The position numbers were made by a program, and so were the translations under genes. Below, piece after piece: positions 6,633 to 13,298 of a stretch of DNA of 16,747 nt. How positions within the stretch are numbered: position 1 is the first letter of the stretch; the number at the start of each line of letters is the position of its first letter. The notes under the pieces were generated by a model, which was not told where the DNA came from, did no database searches, and saw only the letters and a program-made list of their open reading frames with translations. Source of the DNA: Deltaproteobacteria bacterium (GTDB lineage: Bacteria > Desulfobacterota > Desulfuromonadia > Geobacterales > Geobacteraceae); the NCBI GenBank assembly GCA_021810985.1, contig JAJZQA010000011.1, positions 1-16,747 of the forward strand, read 5' to 3'.

Positions 6633-7185
6633 GCGGAATTCATCAGACTCCGGCCGCGCCGGCGAGGTAACTCCCGGTTTGAATTGCTGTTTTTCGACAA
6701 TGGCCTGCCGCCAGATGTCCCTGATACAATCCTGTAACAAAAAGACTGCCTTTATCCCCAGCCGCCGCTGTGTCTAAATGATTACGATTATCAATAGGCG
6801 GGCTGGGCGTTATAAGCTGTTGAAATTATGCATATTCTTGTATCTAGCTGATTTTGTTGAATTTTCGTATTGTGACTATGTATCGGGCAATCTGCAACTC
6901 ACCAAACGATTTACACTACTTTACAAAGTTCCCAACAGACTTATCCACAGTGTTTCCACAGGTGAATGTGGAGATCCGGTGACATCCTGACTGGAGAACG
7001 GAGGCTGCTGCTTTTTTCGGCAGATGATCCTGTCACGGCAGCTGATAAAAATAGGTTGCTGCTGATGCTTTCGCGCCGCTCTTGCCTCCAACTGTGTTAC
7101 TATGCCTGCAACCGGAAAGAACCCGGAGCGGATGATTGCGCCGGCAAATATCGTCGAGACTGGGTAGCTAGAGGAGGAACGTGGA
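6633..7185. other. gene-free stretch
   Basis: No convincing gene is present. Two open frames here (6778-6990 and 6966-7202) lack ribosome binding sites and have unnatural composition. The part at about 6770-6940 is noticeably richer in A and T than its surroundings and leads into a cluster of TCCACA cores (6941-6975). The last 15 bases contain GAGGAGG, the ribosome binding site of the next gene. I found no clear promoter for that gene. Confidence 0.5.
6941..6975 (+). other. DnaA-box-like cluster
   Basis: TTATCCACA (6941-6949) is a perfect match to the strong E. coli DnaA box. TTTCCACA (6953-6960) shares its TCCACA core, and TGTGGA (6967-6972) presents the same core on the other strand, so the last two form a 6-bp dyad spaced by 6 bases. 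An AT-richer segment lies just to the left. This could be part of an origin or a DnaA-binding regulatory site; no dnaA, dnaN or other origin-linked gene is in the window. Confidence 0.4.
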
Positions 7186-7371
7186 ATGTATCATCAAGTT
7201 GACGACTATGAGGTTATCAGTGAGCATAATGTCGCTGAGCTGAAAATGAAGGTAAAGGAGCTTTTGGCACAGGGCTGGAAGCTGTGCGGAGACTTGCAGA
7301 TTATCGCTTCGGTCAAAGCTGATATGGCTGCTCCCTTATTCACTCAGGTGATGGTCCAAGCAAAACGGTAA
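7186..7371 (+). CDS. DUF1737 family small protein
   Basis: The 61-residue product follows the ribosome binding site GAGGAGG with good spacing. It has the DUF1737 pattern: a start YEVISEHNVAELKMKVKELL (8-27), a central QGWKLCGDLQI (29-39) and a tail FTQVMVQ (52-58). Proteins of this family are small, single-domain and cytoplasmic, with no known function; a strand-helix-strand fold is expected. The gene heads a plus-strand run of small genes and is 58 bases upstream of the DTW-domain gene. The family call rests on recalled pattern and the size match, so it is likely but not certain. Confidence 0.78.
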   Translation: MYHQVDDYEVISEHNVAELKMKVKELLAQGWKLCGDLQIIASVKADMAAPLFTQVMVQAKR

Positions 7372-7429
7372 CAACAGCTAGCGGACCACGCTGAGACCCC
7401 GCATCCTGCCGCATTGGTGCCAAAAACTC

Positions 7430-7924
7430 ATGAAATTTACCCTGTTGACCCACTGCAAGGAAATTGACAAGCGATCCAATACCGGCCGGCTGGTGCTGGA
7501 GGTCCTGGGAGACAGTGCCGAACAGATCCCTTGGGAGCGGCTCAATCCCCCTGCCCGTTTGGTGGAAGAAATTGAGGCCGGGGGCGTGGCGCTGATCTAT
7601 CCCGGTTCACCTGGGGAGGACTGTGTCGATCTGGCCGGTTTTTCGCGGGTTATTCTGATCGACGGCACCTGGCACGAGGCCCGCAAGATCTATCAGCGCA
7701 GCCCCTATCTGCGAAAGGCCCGCCGGATTTCGCTCAAACCAGCCGGCTGCTCGCGCTACAACCTGAGACGGAACCAGAAAGAGGCCTGCCTCTGTACCGC
7801 TGAATGTGTAGTTGAAATTCTGCGCTGCGCGGGCTGGATTGAACATGCCGAGCTGCTGCAGGAACGTTTTCTGGCTTTCATCAGACCGGCGGGTGTCATG
7901 CGTGACGCCGCGATCGGGAAATGA
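7430..7924 (+). CDS. DTW-domain protein, tRNA-uridine aminocarboxypropyltransferase (TapT/YfiP family)
   Basis: The 164-residue protein carries the motif that names the family, DGTWHEA (78-84 region), followed by the basic stretch LRKARRISLKP and RYNLRRNQKEACLCTAEC, where the C-terminal part of the SAM-binding site is expected. TNTGRL is represented by SNTGRL near residue 16-21. Family members transfer the 3-amino-3-carboxypropyl group of S-adenosylmethionine to uridine in tRNA (acp3U, position 47 in E. coli). It is shorter than E. coli TapT (about 230 residues) because the N-terminal cysteine-rich segment is missing; the reading frame upstream is open only to a TAG at 7379-7381 and shows no CxxC, so this is not a start-site error. 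No good ribosome binding site precedes the ATG, which suggests translation coupled to upstream genes or a weak start. Confidence 0.9.
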   Translation: MKFTLLTHCKEIDKRSNTGRLVLEVLGDSAEQIPWERLNPPARLVEEIEAGGVALIYPGSPGEDCVDLAGFSRVILIDGTWHEARKIYQRSPYLRKARRISLKPAGCSRYNLRRNQKEACLCTAECVVEILRCAGWIEHAELLQERFLAFIRPAGVMRDAAIGK

Positions 7925-7961
7925 GCACATTCCGCTGGCTCCTAGATAAAGGATTTTGACA

Positions 7962-8444
7962 ATGACCAATAATGATCTGCTCCGCCGGCTCCGTTACGCT
8001 TTGAACCTGAACGGCGTCACCATGACGGAAATATTTGCCCTGGCCGGGTACCAAATCGGACCGGCCGAGGCCTTGAAGTTTTTAAAAAAAGAGGAAGAGC
8101 CGGGTTTCGTGGCCTGCGATGATGTGGCAATGGGCTATTTCCTGGATGGCTTGATTGTCTACCGGCGCGGCCGGCAGGAGCAACCGGCCGTTGCCGGCCC
8201 GGTGGCGGAGGGGGCGCTGACCAATAACCTCATTCTGCGCAAGCTCAGAATCGCCCTGGAATTGAATGATGAAGCGATGATCGAAATCCTCAAACTGGCC
8301 GGAGTAGTTATTTCGAAAGCACAGCTTTCGGCCATGTTTCGCTCGGTTGCCCATCGAAACTACAAAGTGTGCGGCGACCAGTTCCTGCGGAATTTCATTC
8401 GCGGCCTCACCTTGGGGCAGAAGAAATCCGCGGAAGAAAAATAA
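7962..8444 (+). CDS. yehS: DUF1456 family protein (YehS-like)
   Basis: The 160-residue protein consists of two copies of the same roughly 65-residue helical unit. Unit one starts NNDLLRRLRYALNLN and has MTEIFALAGYQI and LKKEEEPGF; unit two starts NNLILRKLRIALELND and has MIEILKLAGVVISKAQL, then the closing DQFLRNFIRGL. This is the hallmark of E. coli YehS (about 156 residues). Function is not established for the family. The ATG at 7962 is chosen over a TTG six bases upstream because AAAGGA (7948-7953) lies 8 bases before it. It follows the DTW gene by 37 bases and probably shares its transcript. Confidence 0.95.
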   Translation: MTNNDLLRRLRYALNLNGVTMTEIFALAGYQIGPAEALKFLKKEEEPGFVACDDVAMGYFLDGLIVYRRGRQEQPAVAGPVAEGALTNNLILRKLRIALELNDEAMIEILKLAGVVISKAQLSAMFRSVAHRNYKVCGDQFLRNFIRGLTLGQKKSAEEK

Positions 8445-8506
8445 CAATCCTTAAGGGACTTGGGATTTACTGATGTACCAGTTTTTACGCACAGATTTAG
8501 GCCGGA

Positions 8507-8582
8507 TTTGTCGCTCCTGATTGAGTAAAACCGCAGGCGTAGCACGGCTCGCTGAGGATTTTGCGATTGAAGGAGCAGCAAG
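8507..8582. repeat. long imperfect dyad, possible degenerate intergenic repeat
   Basis: Two arms of about 26 bases (8507-8532 and 8556-8582) are imperfectly inverted: GCTCCT and AAAA-CC occur on the left and pair with GG-TTTT and AGGAGC on the right, with mismatches and small gaps between. The 23-base centre (GCAGGCGTAG onward) is itself weakly dyadic. It lies in the 224-base gap between yehS and the VF530 gene. It could be a decayed REP or MITE-like element or a transcript-end structure. Confidence 0.35.
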
Positions 8583-8668
8583 GATGGTCTGAAGATGAGA
8601 TGTAAAACGGTATATTAGTAAGTTCCGAGTTCCTAACAGCTGACTTCCCTGATTTTGAGGTACGATAC

Positions 8669-8890
8669 ATGACTGAGCAACAACCGGTAGATATCCTGCA
8701 CGGCATAACCCTGAAGATGATGGTCACCGAACTGGTGACGGAGTTTGGCTGGGAGGAGCTGGGCAGGCGTATCGAGATCCGCTGTTTTACCCAGAACCCG
8801 AGCATTGCCTCCAGCTTGAAGTTTCTGCGGAGGACGCTCTGGGCCAGGGATAAGGTTGAGGAGCTCTACCTGCGTTGGAAGTTGGAGTGA
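8669..8890 (+). CDS. VF530 family DNA-binding protein
   Basis: The 73-residue protein fits the VF530 family (DUF2132) end to end: ILHGITLKMMVTELV (9-23), FGWEELGRRIEIRCFTQNPS (26-45), SSLKFLRRTLWARDKVEELYL (48-68). The family is named after a Vibrio fischeri protein of known structure, a small helical bundle; DNA binding has been suggested for it. The ribosome binding site GAGGT lies 8 bases before the ATG. It is probably a separate transcription unit, since 224 bases separate it from yehS, with a TATATT at 8610-8615 that could be a -10 but no good -35. Confidence 0.9.
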   Translation: MTEQQPVDILHGITLKMMVTELVTEFGWEELGRRIEIRCFTQNPSIASSLKFLRRTLWARDKVEELYLRWKLE

Positions 8891-8979
8891 TTTTGCGGCC
8901 TGCCGCGGCAACGTTTGTTTTCTGTCAATCAGCAACTCTTGCCGGTAAGTTTACCCGCTAGCCCTGGAGCGGTTTTCCC

Positions 8980-9549
8980 ATGAATAATGTTGCACTTTTC
9001 AGCGATGTGAGTTCGAATCCCCAGCTGAAATGCGGCGTCGGTGCCTGTTTGCTGCTGTCCGCGTCAGATCTCGAAAGTGCTTTACAGGACATCAATCGGG
9101 AGGAGATTGCCGTACGGATCCGGTTCAAGAGGTTTACCGCTACTTCATCGACCAGGCTTGAAATCCAGACGGTATTGTGGGCTTTGGAGCAGTATCAGGG
9201 AGAATCTTGTGGCGCAGTTCCCGGAAATCTGAGGATTTATACCGATTCCCAGTGTCTGGCCGGGCTGCAGGCCAGGCGGGCCGGTCTGGAGTCCCGGCAG
9301 TTTCTTTCCCGCCGCACTGGACAACTGTTGGCCAATGCCGCCCTTTATCGCGCCTGGTACGCCGCCTCTGATCTGCTCGGATTTGAACTGGTCAAGGTTG
9401 CCGGTCACTCCCGGGCCAGTTCGCATGATACCGTGCAGCGGATATTTTCCCTAGTCGATCAGGAGGCGCGGAGAGCCTTGCGCACCTGGCTTGCCGAATC
9501 TGGCGAATGTGAGAGAGCTGTCCTGAAAGCACTAACAGGTAGTTGCTGA
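8980..9549 (+). CDS. RNase H-like domain protein
   Basis: The 189-residue protein has an RNase H fold signature with candidate metal-binding acidic residues in the correct order: D9 (LFSDVSSNP), E61 (TRLEIQTVLWAL), D89 (IYTDSQCLAGL) and D160 (SLVDQEARRAL), with H143 in VAGHSRASSHD as the usual loop histidine. This suggests cleavage of the RNA strand of RNA-DNA hybrids. It differs from standard RNase HI in the first motif (SDVSSNP rather than TDGSCNPGPGG), and has a longer insertion between the first two acidic residues. It may therefore be a divergent paralogue rather than the main RNase HI. GGAG lies about 10 bases before the ATG. It overlaps no neighbour but ends within 33 bases of the GIY-YIG gene, probably co-transcribed. 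Confidence 0.85.
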   Translation: MNNVALFSDVSSNPQLKCGVGACLLLSASDLESALQDINREEIAVRIRFKRFTATSSTRLEIQTVLWALEQYQGESCGAVPGNLRIYTDSQCLAGLQARRAGLESRQFLSRRTGQLLANAALYRAWYAASDLLGFELVKVAGHSRASSHDTVQRIFSLVDQEARRALRTWLAESGECERAVLKALTGSC

Positions 9550-9581
9550 AGCAAGAACCGCCAACCGGTGAGAGGAATTTC

Positions 9582-9863
9582 GTGATCTGGCAGGTCTATA
9601 TTATTCTTTGTTCCGACAGTTCCCTCTACACCGGGATCACCACTGATCCGGCCAGGCGCCTGCGCCAGCATGCAACCGGCCGGGGTGCCAAGTATTTTCG
9701 CGGACGCAGACCGGAAAAGCTGCTGTATCTGGAAACCGGGCACACCAGGAGCAGCGCCGGCCGGAGAGAAGCGGAAATCAAAAGGCTGACGCGCGCCGAG
9801 AAATGCCATTTGGCGGGAGCGGAGCGAAATGAAATGTCACTATTCAGCAAAAATTCCGGGTGA
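9582..9863 (+). CDS. GIY-YIG domain protein, UPF0213/YhbQ type
   Basis: The 93-residue protein has VYIILCSDSSLYTGITTDPARRLRQH split by the classic GIY and YIG elements (here VYI and YTG), followed by AKYFRGRRPEKLLYLE and REAEIKRLTRAEK. This is the single-domain GIY-YIG group whose E. coli member YhbQ is a putative nuclease. The catalytic tyrosine and arginine (RRLRQH region) and the glutamate of REAEIK are present. The start is taken as the GTG at 9582, which has AGAGGA 6 bases before it and begins the domain directly; an in-frame TTG at 9543 that overlaps the upstream stop codon is less likely. A role in DNA repair is possible but unproven. Confidence 0.9.
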   Translation: MIWQVYIILCSDSSLYTGITTDPARRLRQHATGRGAKYFRGRRPEKLLYLETGHTRSSAGRREAEIKRLTRAEKCHLAGAERNEMSLFSKNSG

Positions 9864-9944
9864 TTATTGAAAATGCTTATTTCAGCGGTATGCTGGAAAA
9901 CACGGCAGGTGAACTCCAGATGGATTCGCGAGGCGGGTAAATCT

Positions 9945-10349
9945 ATGAGCGAAGAAAACGATCTGAAAGAATCGGTTGAAAATGCCACCGAAAAAACCGG
10001 CAATGAGCAGAGTGTCCTGAAAAAACTTGACCCGACACTGTATCTCGTGGCGCTTTTGACCGTTCTTGTCCTGTCGATTTCGTATTTTTTTGTCTTTGCC
10101 ATGCCAAAAATGAAGCAGGACCAACTTGGAATTGAAAAAGCAAAGTATGATCAGGAGAAGAAACCCCAGGAATCGTACGTCAAGTGTGTCGATGCAGCCG
10201 AAGAAGAGTATGAGAGTTATATCAAGCTCAATGGTGCTCCGGTGGCCAATCAACCGGGTGCCTTTTCCGCTCCTGAATATATCTGGCAGACAGCGGATGA
10301 AAACCGGAATGCCGCCATCGATGTCTGTTCGCGGCAATTCCGCCACTGA
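9945..10349 (+). CDS. small single-pass membrane protein, function unknown
   Basis: The 134-residue protein has an acidic N-terminus (residues 1-28), one membrane helix (about 31-53, LYLVALLTVLVLSISYFFVF) and a polar C-terminal region of about 80 residues with a lysine- and glutamate-rich helix (56-93). Two cysteines, C81 and C128, could form a disulfide if that domain is in the periplasm; the positively charged residues at 26-27 before the helix suggest only a moderate orientation preference. I recognise no family. The ATG at 9945 is preferred over a TTG at 9867 because the extension is unlike a real N-terminus. It begins 81 bases after the GIY-YIG stop codon. Confidence 0.75.
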   Translation: MSEENDLKESVENATEKTGNEQSVLKKLDPTLYLVALLTVLVLSISYFFVFAMPKMKQDQLGIEKAKYDQEKKPQESYVKCVDAAEEEYESYIKLNGAPVANQPGAFSAPEYIWQTADENRNAAIDVCSRQFRH

Positions 10350-10468
10350 CCAGCAATAATTCCGAGAAGCATGGGCCGGAAAACCGATCTTTCTCCACGC
10401 CGTTCAGCACGGTAGTATCCTTCTTTCGCAAGAAGTGACGCCAGGTAGCGGATCAGCCGCTCCTCGAT

Positions 10469-10505
10469 CCCCCAACATCCCCCAGAATTTCCATCCCCAG
10501 TTCCC
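10469..10505 (-). other. potential G-quadruplex in the 3' trailer of the outer-membrane barrel gene
   Basis: The minus strand has four G runs in a row: GGG, GGGG, GGGGG and GGGGG, with loops of 4, 11 and 5 bases. They lie within 46 bases after the stop codon at 10515-10517. Such runs can fold into a four-stranded structure in the transcript or in single-stranded DNA. No standard terminator hairpin is evident in the 165-base gap 10350-10514, so this could act in transcript ending or stability; that is inference. Confidence 0.35.
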
Positions 10506-10514
10506 GGCGGCTCC

Positions 10515-11855
10515 TCAGAAGGATTTGGACCAGAGCAGCATAAAGCTGCTGCCGGAGGCGCCGTTCCTCAGGAACTTATTGTCGTAGGCATATTCCAGGT
10601 ACAGTTGCGAGTCAAAGAAGAAACCGGTGGTAAGGCCCGCTGAAAATGCTTCGCCGTCCACCGAAGTCAGCTTGAGCCGCAGTCCTTCGGGACCGGAGTA
10701 ATCGGGCCGGTTTGCACCCCAGGCAAAGGTGGCGCGCAGGTGCAGGTACATGAAAAACAGCAGCTCATAGCGGTATTCCAGCGTACCGGCCAGATAGTCG
10801 GAAACCGGGAAATCGTTGAACAAGGCGCCAGGGTAGGGGAGCCGGTAGAGATCATCGGTCTCATTGGGGAACGGACCTCCTCCGGCCCGGAAGGCGGAGA
10901 AGCGGTCGAGTTTTCCCACTGGTGAGACACCTCCGTGCAGGTAGCCGATAAAGCGATGCCGCTCCGAGGCCCAGGGGATGCCGCTGGCGCCGATCAGGTA
11001 GCCGGAGAGTTTTAGATACTTGCGCGTGTCGTTCTTCGTGAAAATCAGATCCCCGAAGGTGCTGTCGGACCAGGTATCCCTGAAGGTCAGATCAAAATCG
11101 CCTCCGGCCGCCCAGCCTTCATGGGGCAGTTCCATAATATTGCGGCGAAGACCATCATAGCGGGCGCGTAAGCGCAGGCCCTGGAAGAAGGTGTCCGGTG
11201 GGAGTACCACATTCGCTCCGGTGTCACTGGTCCGCATATTGTAGAAATAACCAGCCTGGTAATAAAGCTGGATTCTCAGGTCGTTATCCGTCTGATGCGG
11301 CGCCACCGGAATGCGAATTCCCGCGCCAAGCCAAGCGGAGACGGTCCCCCAAATGATGGAGCTTGAGGTGACTTCCTCGCCATCCTTGATTTCGGTCTCG
11401 GCAAAAGGAACGGTGTTGTTGTCGAAGTGGCCGAGTAGCTGGAAATTGCCAAGGTTTCTTGCCAGATCCACCTCATTGACGAATACCCCGATCACACTTC
11501 TCTGCCACCATTTTTCCGCTTGGTGACGCCAGTAGAGGGCGGCAATCGGCAGGGCAGTATCGCCGCCCACATCCGGGACGTATAGGTTTGCTCCCAGGGT
11601 CAGAGAACGGACTTTACCGCGGTTACGTGATGGTATGGTGATGTTTCTACCCAGAAAAGTGGTCGCATAGGGCTCACCGGCCAACGGGGGTTGATAGACG
11701 GTGTCAAGCAGATGGTCAGGGGAATCTATTTCCGCTGCTGCTGAAGTGCTGGCGCTCCAGGCCAAAAAAGCGAAAAGCAGATAATGGAGGATCAGTCGAG
11801 TTGCCGTGGCAGGGAACTTTCGCCCACGTGGCCTTATTATATGCGGAAATATCAT
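10515..11855 (-). CDS. outer-membrane beta-barrel protein, possibly Omp85/D15-like without POTRA domains
   Basis: The 446-residue protein starts at an ATG with the strong ribosome binding site GGAGGAAAC. It has a basic N-terminal region (RPRGRK) and a hydrophobic signal segment (about 21-35), with probable cleavage near STSAAA (36-41), and ends in SKSF, the aromatic end of exported barrels. Alternating strands fill most of the chain from about residue 83. Landmarks like those of the D15/Omp85 barrel can be seen: ARYDGLRRNIMELPHEGW (231-248), FSAFRAGGGP (319-328) and SDYLAGTLEYRYEL (352-365). No POTRA repeat fits in the 40 or so residues before the barrel. It may thus be a barrel-only relative of that superfamily; a different barrel family is possible. 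It is transcribed alone and function is unknown. Confidence 0.83.
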   Translation of the reverse strand: MIFPHIIRPRGRKFPATATRLILHYLLFAFLAWSASTSAAAEIDSPDHLLDTVYQPPLAGEPYATTFLGRNITIPSRNRGKVRSLTLGANLYVPDVGGDTALPIAALYWRHQAEKWWQRSVIGVFVNEVDLARNLGNFQLLGHFDNNTVPFAETEIKDGEEVTSSSIIWGTVSAWLGAGIRIPVAPHQTDNDLRIQLYYQAGYFYNMRTSDTGANVVLPPDTFFQGLRLRARYDGLRRNIMELPHEGWAAGGDFDLTFRDTWSDSTFGDLIFTKNDTRKYLKLSGYLIGASGIPWASERHRFIGYLHGGVSPVGKLDRFSAFRAGGGPFPNETDDLYRLPYPGALFNDFPVSDYLAGTLEYRYELLFFMYLHLRATFAWGANRPDYSGPEGLRLKLTSVDGEAFSAGLTTGFFFDSQLYLEYAYDNKFLRNGASGSSFMLLWSKSF

Positions 11856-11912
11856 GTTTCCTCCCCAATAACTTGATCCCGTTGCATTGCTTGGCAGTTA
11901 CCCATCATTAGA

Positions 11913-11940
11913 CAGATAATCGACGATCAGGGAATGTCAA
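11913..11940 (-). promoter_or_regulatory. promoter candidate for the outer-membrane barrel gene
   Basis: On the minus strand a perfect TTGACA is followed after 16 bases by TATCTG, a weak -10 (3 of 6). The start point would be about 50 bases before the ATG at 11855. Confidence 0.38.
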
Positions 11941-11990
11941 GGGAGAGGTGGCCAATCAGGGGGGGCGGCTTCGGGCGCGGCTGTGAACTG

Positions 11991-12030
11991 CCGCGGCAGG
12001 GGCAGGCCTGACAAGGTGCCCCTGCCGCGG
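11991..12030 (-). terminator. GC-rich perfect hairpin after ychJ
   Basis: A perfect 14-bp inverted repeat (CCGCGGCAGGGGCA / TGCCCCTGCCGCGG) with a 12-base loop lies 43 bases beyond the ychJ stop codon on the minus strand. There is no T run, so it could be a factor-aided terminator, an RNA-stabilising stem or an intergenic repeat. Confidence 0.5.
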
Positions 12031-12073
12031 GAGAGGATCTCGGTACTATCTGGGAATGGGCTGTGCGGAAAGG

Positions 12074-12556
12074 CTACTTTCCGCAGCACTTCTTGTACTT
12101 GAGACCGCTGCCGCAGGGGCAGGGATCGTTTCGTCCGACCTTGTCGGCGATGATCGGCTTCGGCTTCACGATGCTGCCGTCGGTAAAGTACCAGCGGCCA
12201 TTCTCACGTATGAAATGACCGCATTCGTGATGGGTGCGCGGCACGCCGTTTTCGCGGAAGCGGGCAATGAATTCCACTTCGCCGGTGGTGTCTTCCGGTC
12301 CGCCTGCCTGGGTGCCGATGATTTCGAGACTCTGCCATTCGGACTTTTCCGCCCAGGTCTTGGTTCCTTCGTGATCATAGCCCTTCCGGTGGTCCGGATG
12401 GGTGCTCTCGAAAATGAAATCGGTTGCGACTTTCGTATAGGCCGAATAACGCGCCCGCATCAGTTGTTCCGCTGTATCAGCGTTTTGCGCGCCGGTTATG
12501 ACCGGTTCGCAGCAATCCGCAAAGGAAGCGCCGCTTCCGCATGGACAGCTGTTCAT
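12074..12556 (-). CDS. ychJ: YchJ family protein with two SEC-C zinc motifs
   Basis: The 160-residue protein has a SEC-C metal-binding motif at each end: CPCGSGASFADCC (4-16) and CPCGSGLKYKKCC (146-158). Each provides three cysteines plus a further ligand for zinc, as in the C-terminal tail of SecA. The middle holds the YchJ domain: EQLMRARYSAYTKVATDFIFESTHP (30-53 region), WQSLEI and EVEFIARF, a cystatin- or NTF2-like fold typical of the family. Cellular function is not established. The ribosome binding site AAGGAG lies 8 bases before the ATG, and the gene has its own promoter and downstream hairpin, so it is a single-gene unit. Confidence 0.95.
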   Translation of the reverse strand: MNSCPCGSGASFADCCEPVITGAQNADTAEQLMRARYSAYTKVATDFIFESTHPDHRKGYDHEGTKTWAEKSEWQSLEIIGTQAGGPEDTTGEVEFIARFRENGVPRTHHECGHFIRENGRWYFTDGSIVKPKPIIADKVGRNDPCPCGSGLKYKKCCGK

Positions 12557-12626
12557 AGGTGTTTCTCCTTCGTGGGTAAGTTTCTGAGTGTGGGGTCAGG
12601 GAAAGATGTTCTTCCCGTGCGGTGAG

Positions 12627-12655
12627 ACGATAGCACATCTCGGCTCTTCCGGCAA
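12627..12655 (-). promoter_or_regulatory. sigma70-type promoter candidate for ychJ
   Basis: On the minus strand TTGCCG (4 of 6) is followed after 17 bases by TATCGT (4 of 6), which is preceded by TGC as an extended -10. The leader would be about 65 bases. Confidence 0.45.
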
Positions 12656-12693
12656 TCGTGACTGACCGGTCTTGGATTTAAAGTAACTCTTGA

Positions 12694-13143
12694 TCAGAGC
12701 CCTTGGTATTTCAGGGCCATCAGGCTGATAATTCCGTAGCGGGCGAGTTTACCAATCAGAACGAGAACGACGAATATCCCGAATCTGACCCGTAGTACTC
12801 CCGCCACGAGACAGAGGGGGTCTCCCACTACCGGCACCCAAGAAAAAAGGATGGACCATAAACCATATTTCCCGAAAAACTTTTCCGCCTTTTCTCGCGA
12901 CTCGCTGTTGATACGAAGGACCCGCTCGATGAGGAACGGGCCTCCGAAGAGCCCGATGGCGAAGGTGGTGCAGGCGCCCAGGGTGTTCCCGGTTGTGGCA
13001 ATTGCTACGGATAACAGCGGATCCAGACCTTGTACCACCAGTGTCGCGAGCAGCCATTCAGAGCCAAGCGGGAGGATGGTCGAGGCGAGGAAACTCAGTA
13101 GGAAGAGTGCCGGGTAACCGTGAGTGCTTAAAATATCTACCAT
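12694..13143 (-). CDS. yqaA: YqaA-like inner-membrane protein (DedA/SNARE-associated superfamily)
   Basis: The 149-residue protein has several membrane segments and the conserved YqaA signature: PLGSEWLLATLVV (25-37), GNTLGA (52-57), the loop AEKFFGKYGLW (86-96), and SWVPVVGDPLCLVAGVLR (101-118). The superfamily is linked to membrane homeostasis and lipid transport in better-studied members, but YqaA itself has no proven substrate. The start at the ATG at 13143 is preferred over a longer open frame to 13410: a sigma70-like promoter (13189-13217) and an intrinsic terminator of the upstream gene lie inside that extension. The ribosome binding site is weak (GAGG 14 bases before the ATG). Confidence 0.9.
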   Translation of the reverse strand: MVDILSTHGYPALFLLSFLASTILPLGSEWLLATLVVQGLDPLLSVAIATTGNTLGACTTFAIGLFGGPFLIERVLRINSESREKAEKFFGKYGLWSILFSWVPVVGDPLCLVAGVLRVRFGIFVVLVLIGKLARYGIISLMALKYQGL

Positions 13144-13188
13144 TGCCGATTTTGCCTCACGAGAAGGATCGTTTGCCTGTTCCCGGAC

Positions 13189-13217
13189 ATCATAGCGGTT
13201 GTCGGAGCACCCGTAAA
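13189..13217 (-). promoter_or_regulatory. sigma70-type promoter of yqaA
   Basis: On the minus strand TTTACG (4 of 6) is followed after exactly 17 bases by TATGAT (5 of 6). It sits between the terminator at 13228-13256 and the yqaA ATG, so it fixes yqaA as an independent unit. Confidence 0.5.
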
Positions 13218-13227
13218 TAGCCTTGAT

Positions 13228-13256
13228 AAAAAACGCCCCAGGACGGGGCGTTTTTT
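13228..13256 (-). terminator. intrinsic terminator of the secreted-protein gene
   Basis: AAAAAACGCCCC pairs perfectly with GGGGCGTTTTTT around a 5-base loop (AGGAC). The minus strand ends in six T residues, as expected for the gene ending at 13299. The plus strand ends in six T residues as well, so it works in both directions by sequence. Confidence 0.9.
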
Positions 13257-13298
13257 CATGATTCAGTTCAGCAGGCTGTTGATTTAGCGGCAGACGGA

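Noticed and set aside
6778..7202. Two small open frames in the gap before the DUF1737 gene
   Set aside because: No ribosome binding sites, unlikely composition, and they span DnaA-box-like and AT-rich non-coding sequence.
9011..9020. GTTCGAATCC resembling a tRNA T-loop
   Set aside because: It is inside the RNase H-like coding sequence and no acceptor, anticodon or D arm can be formed around it.
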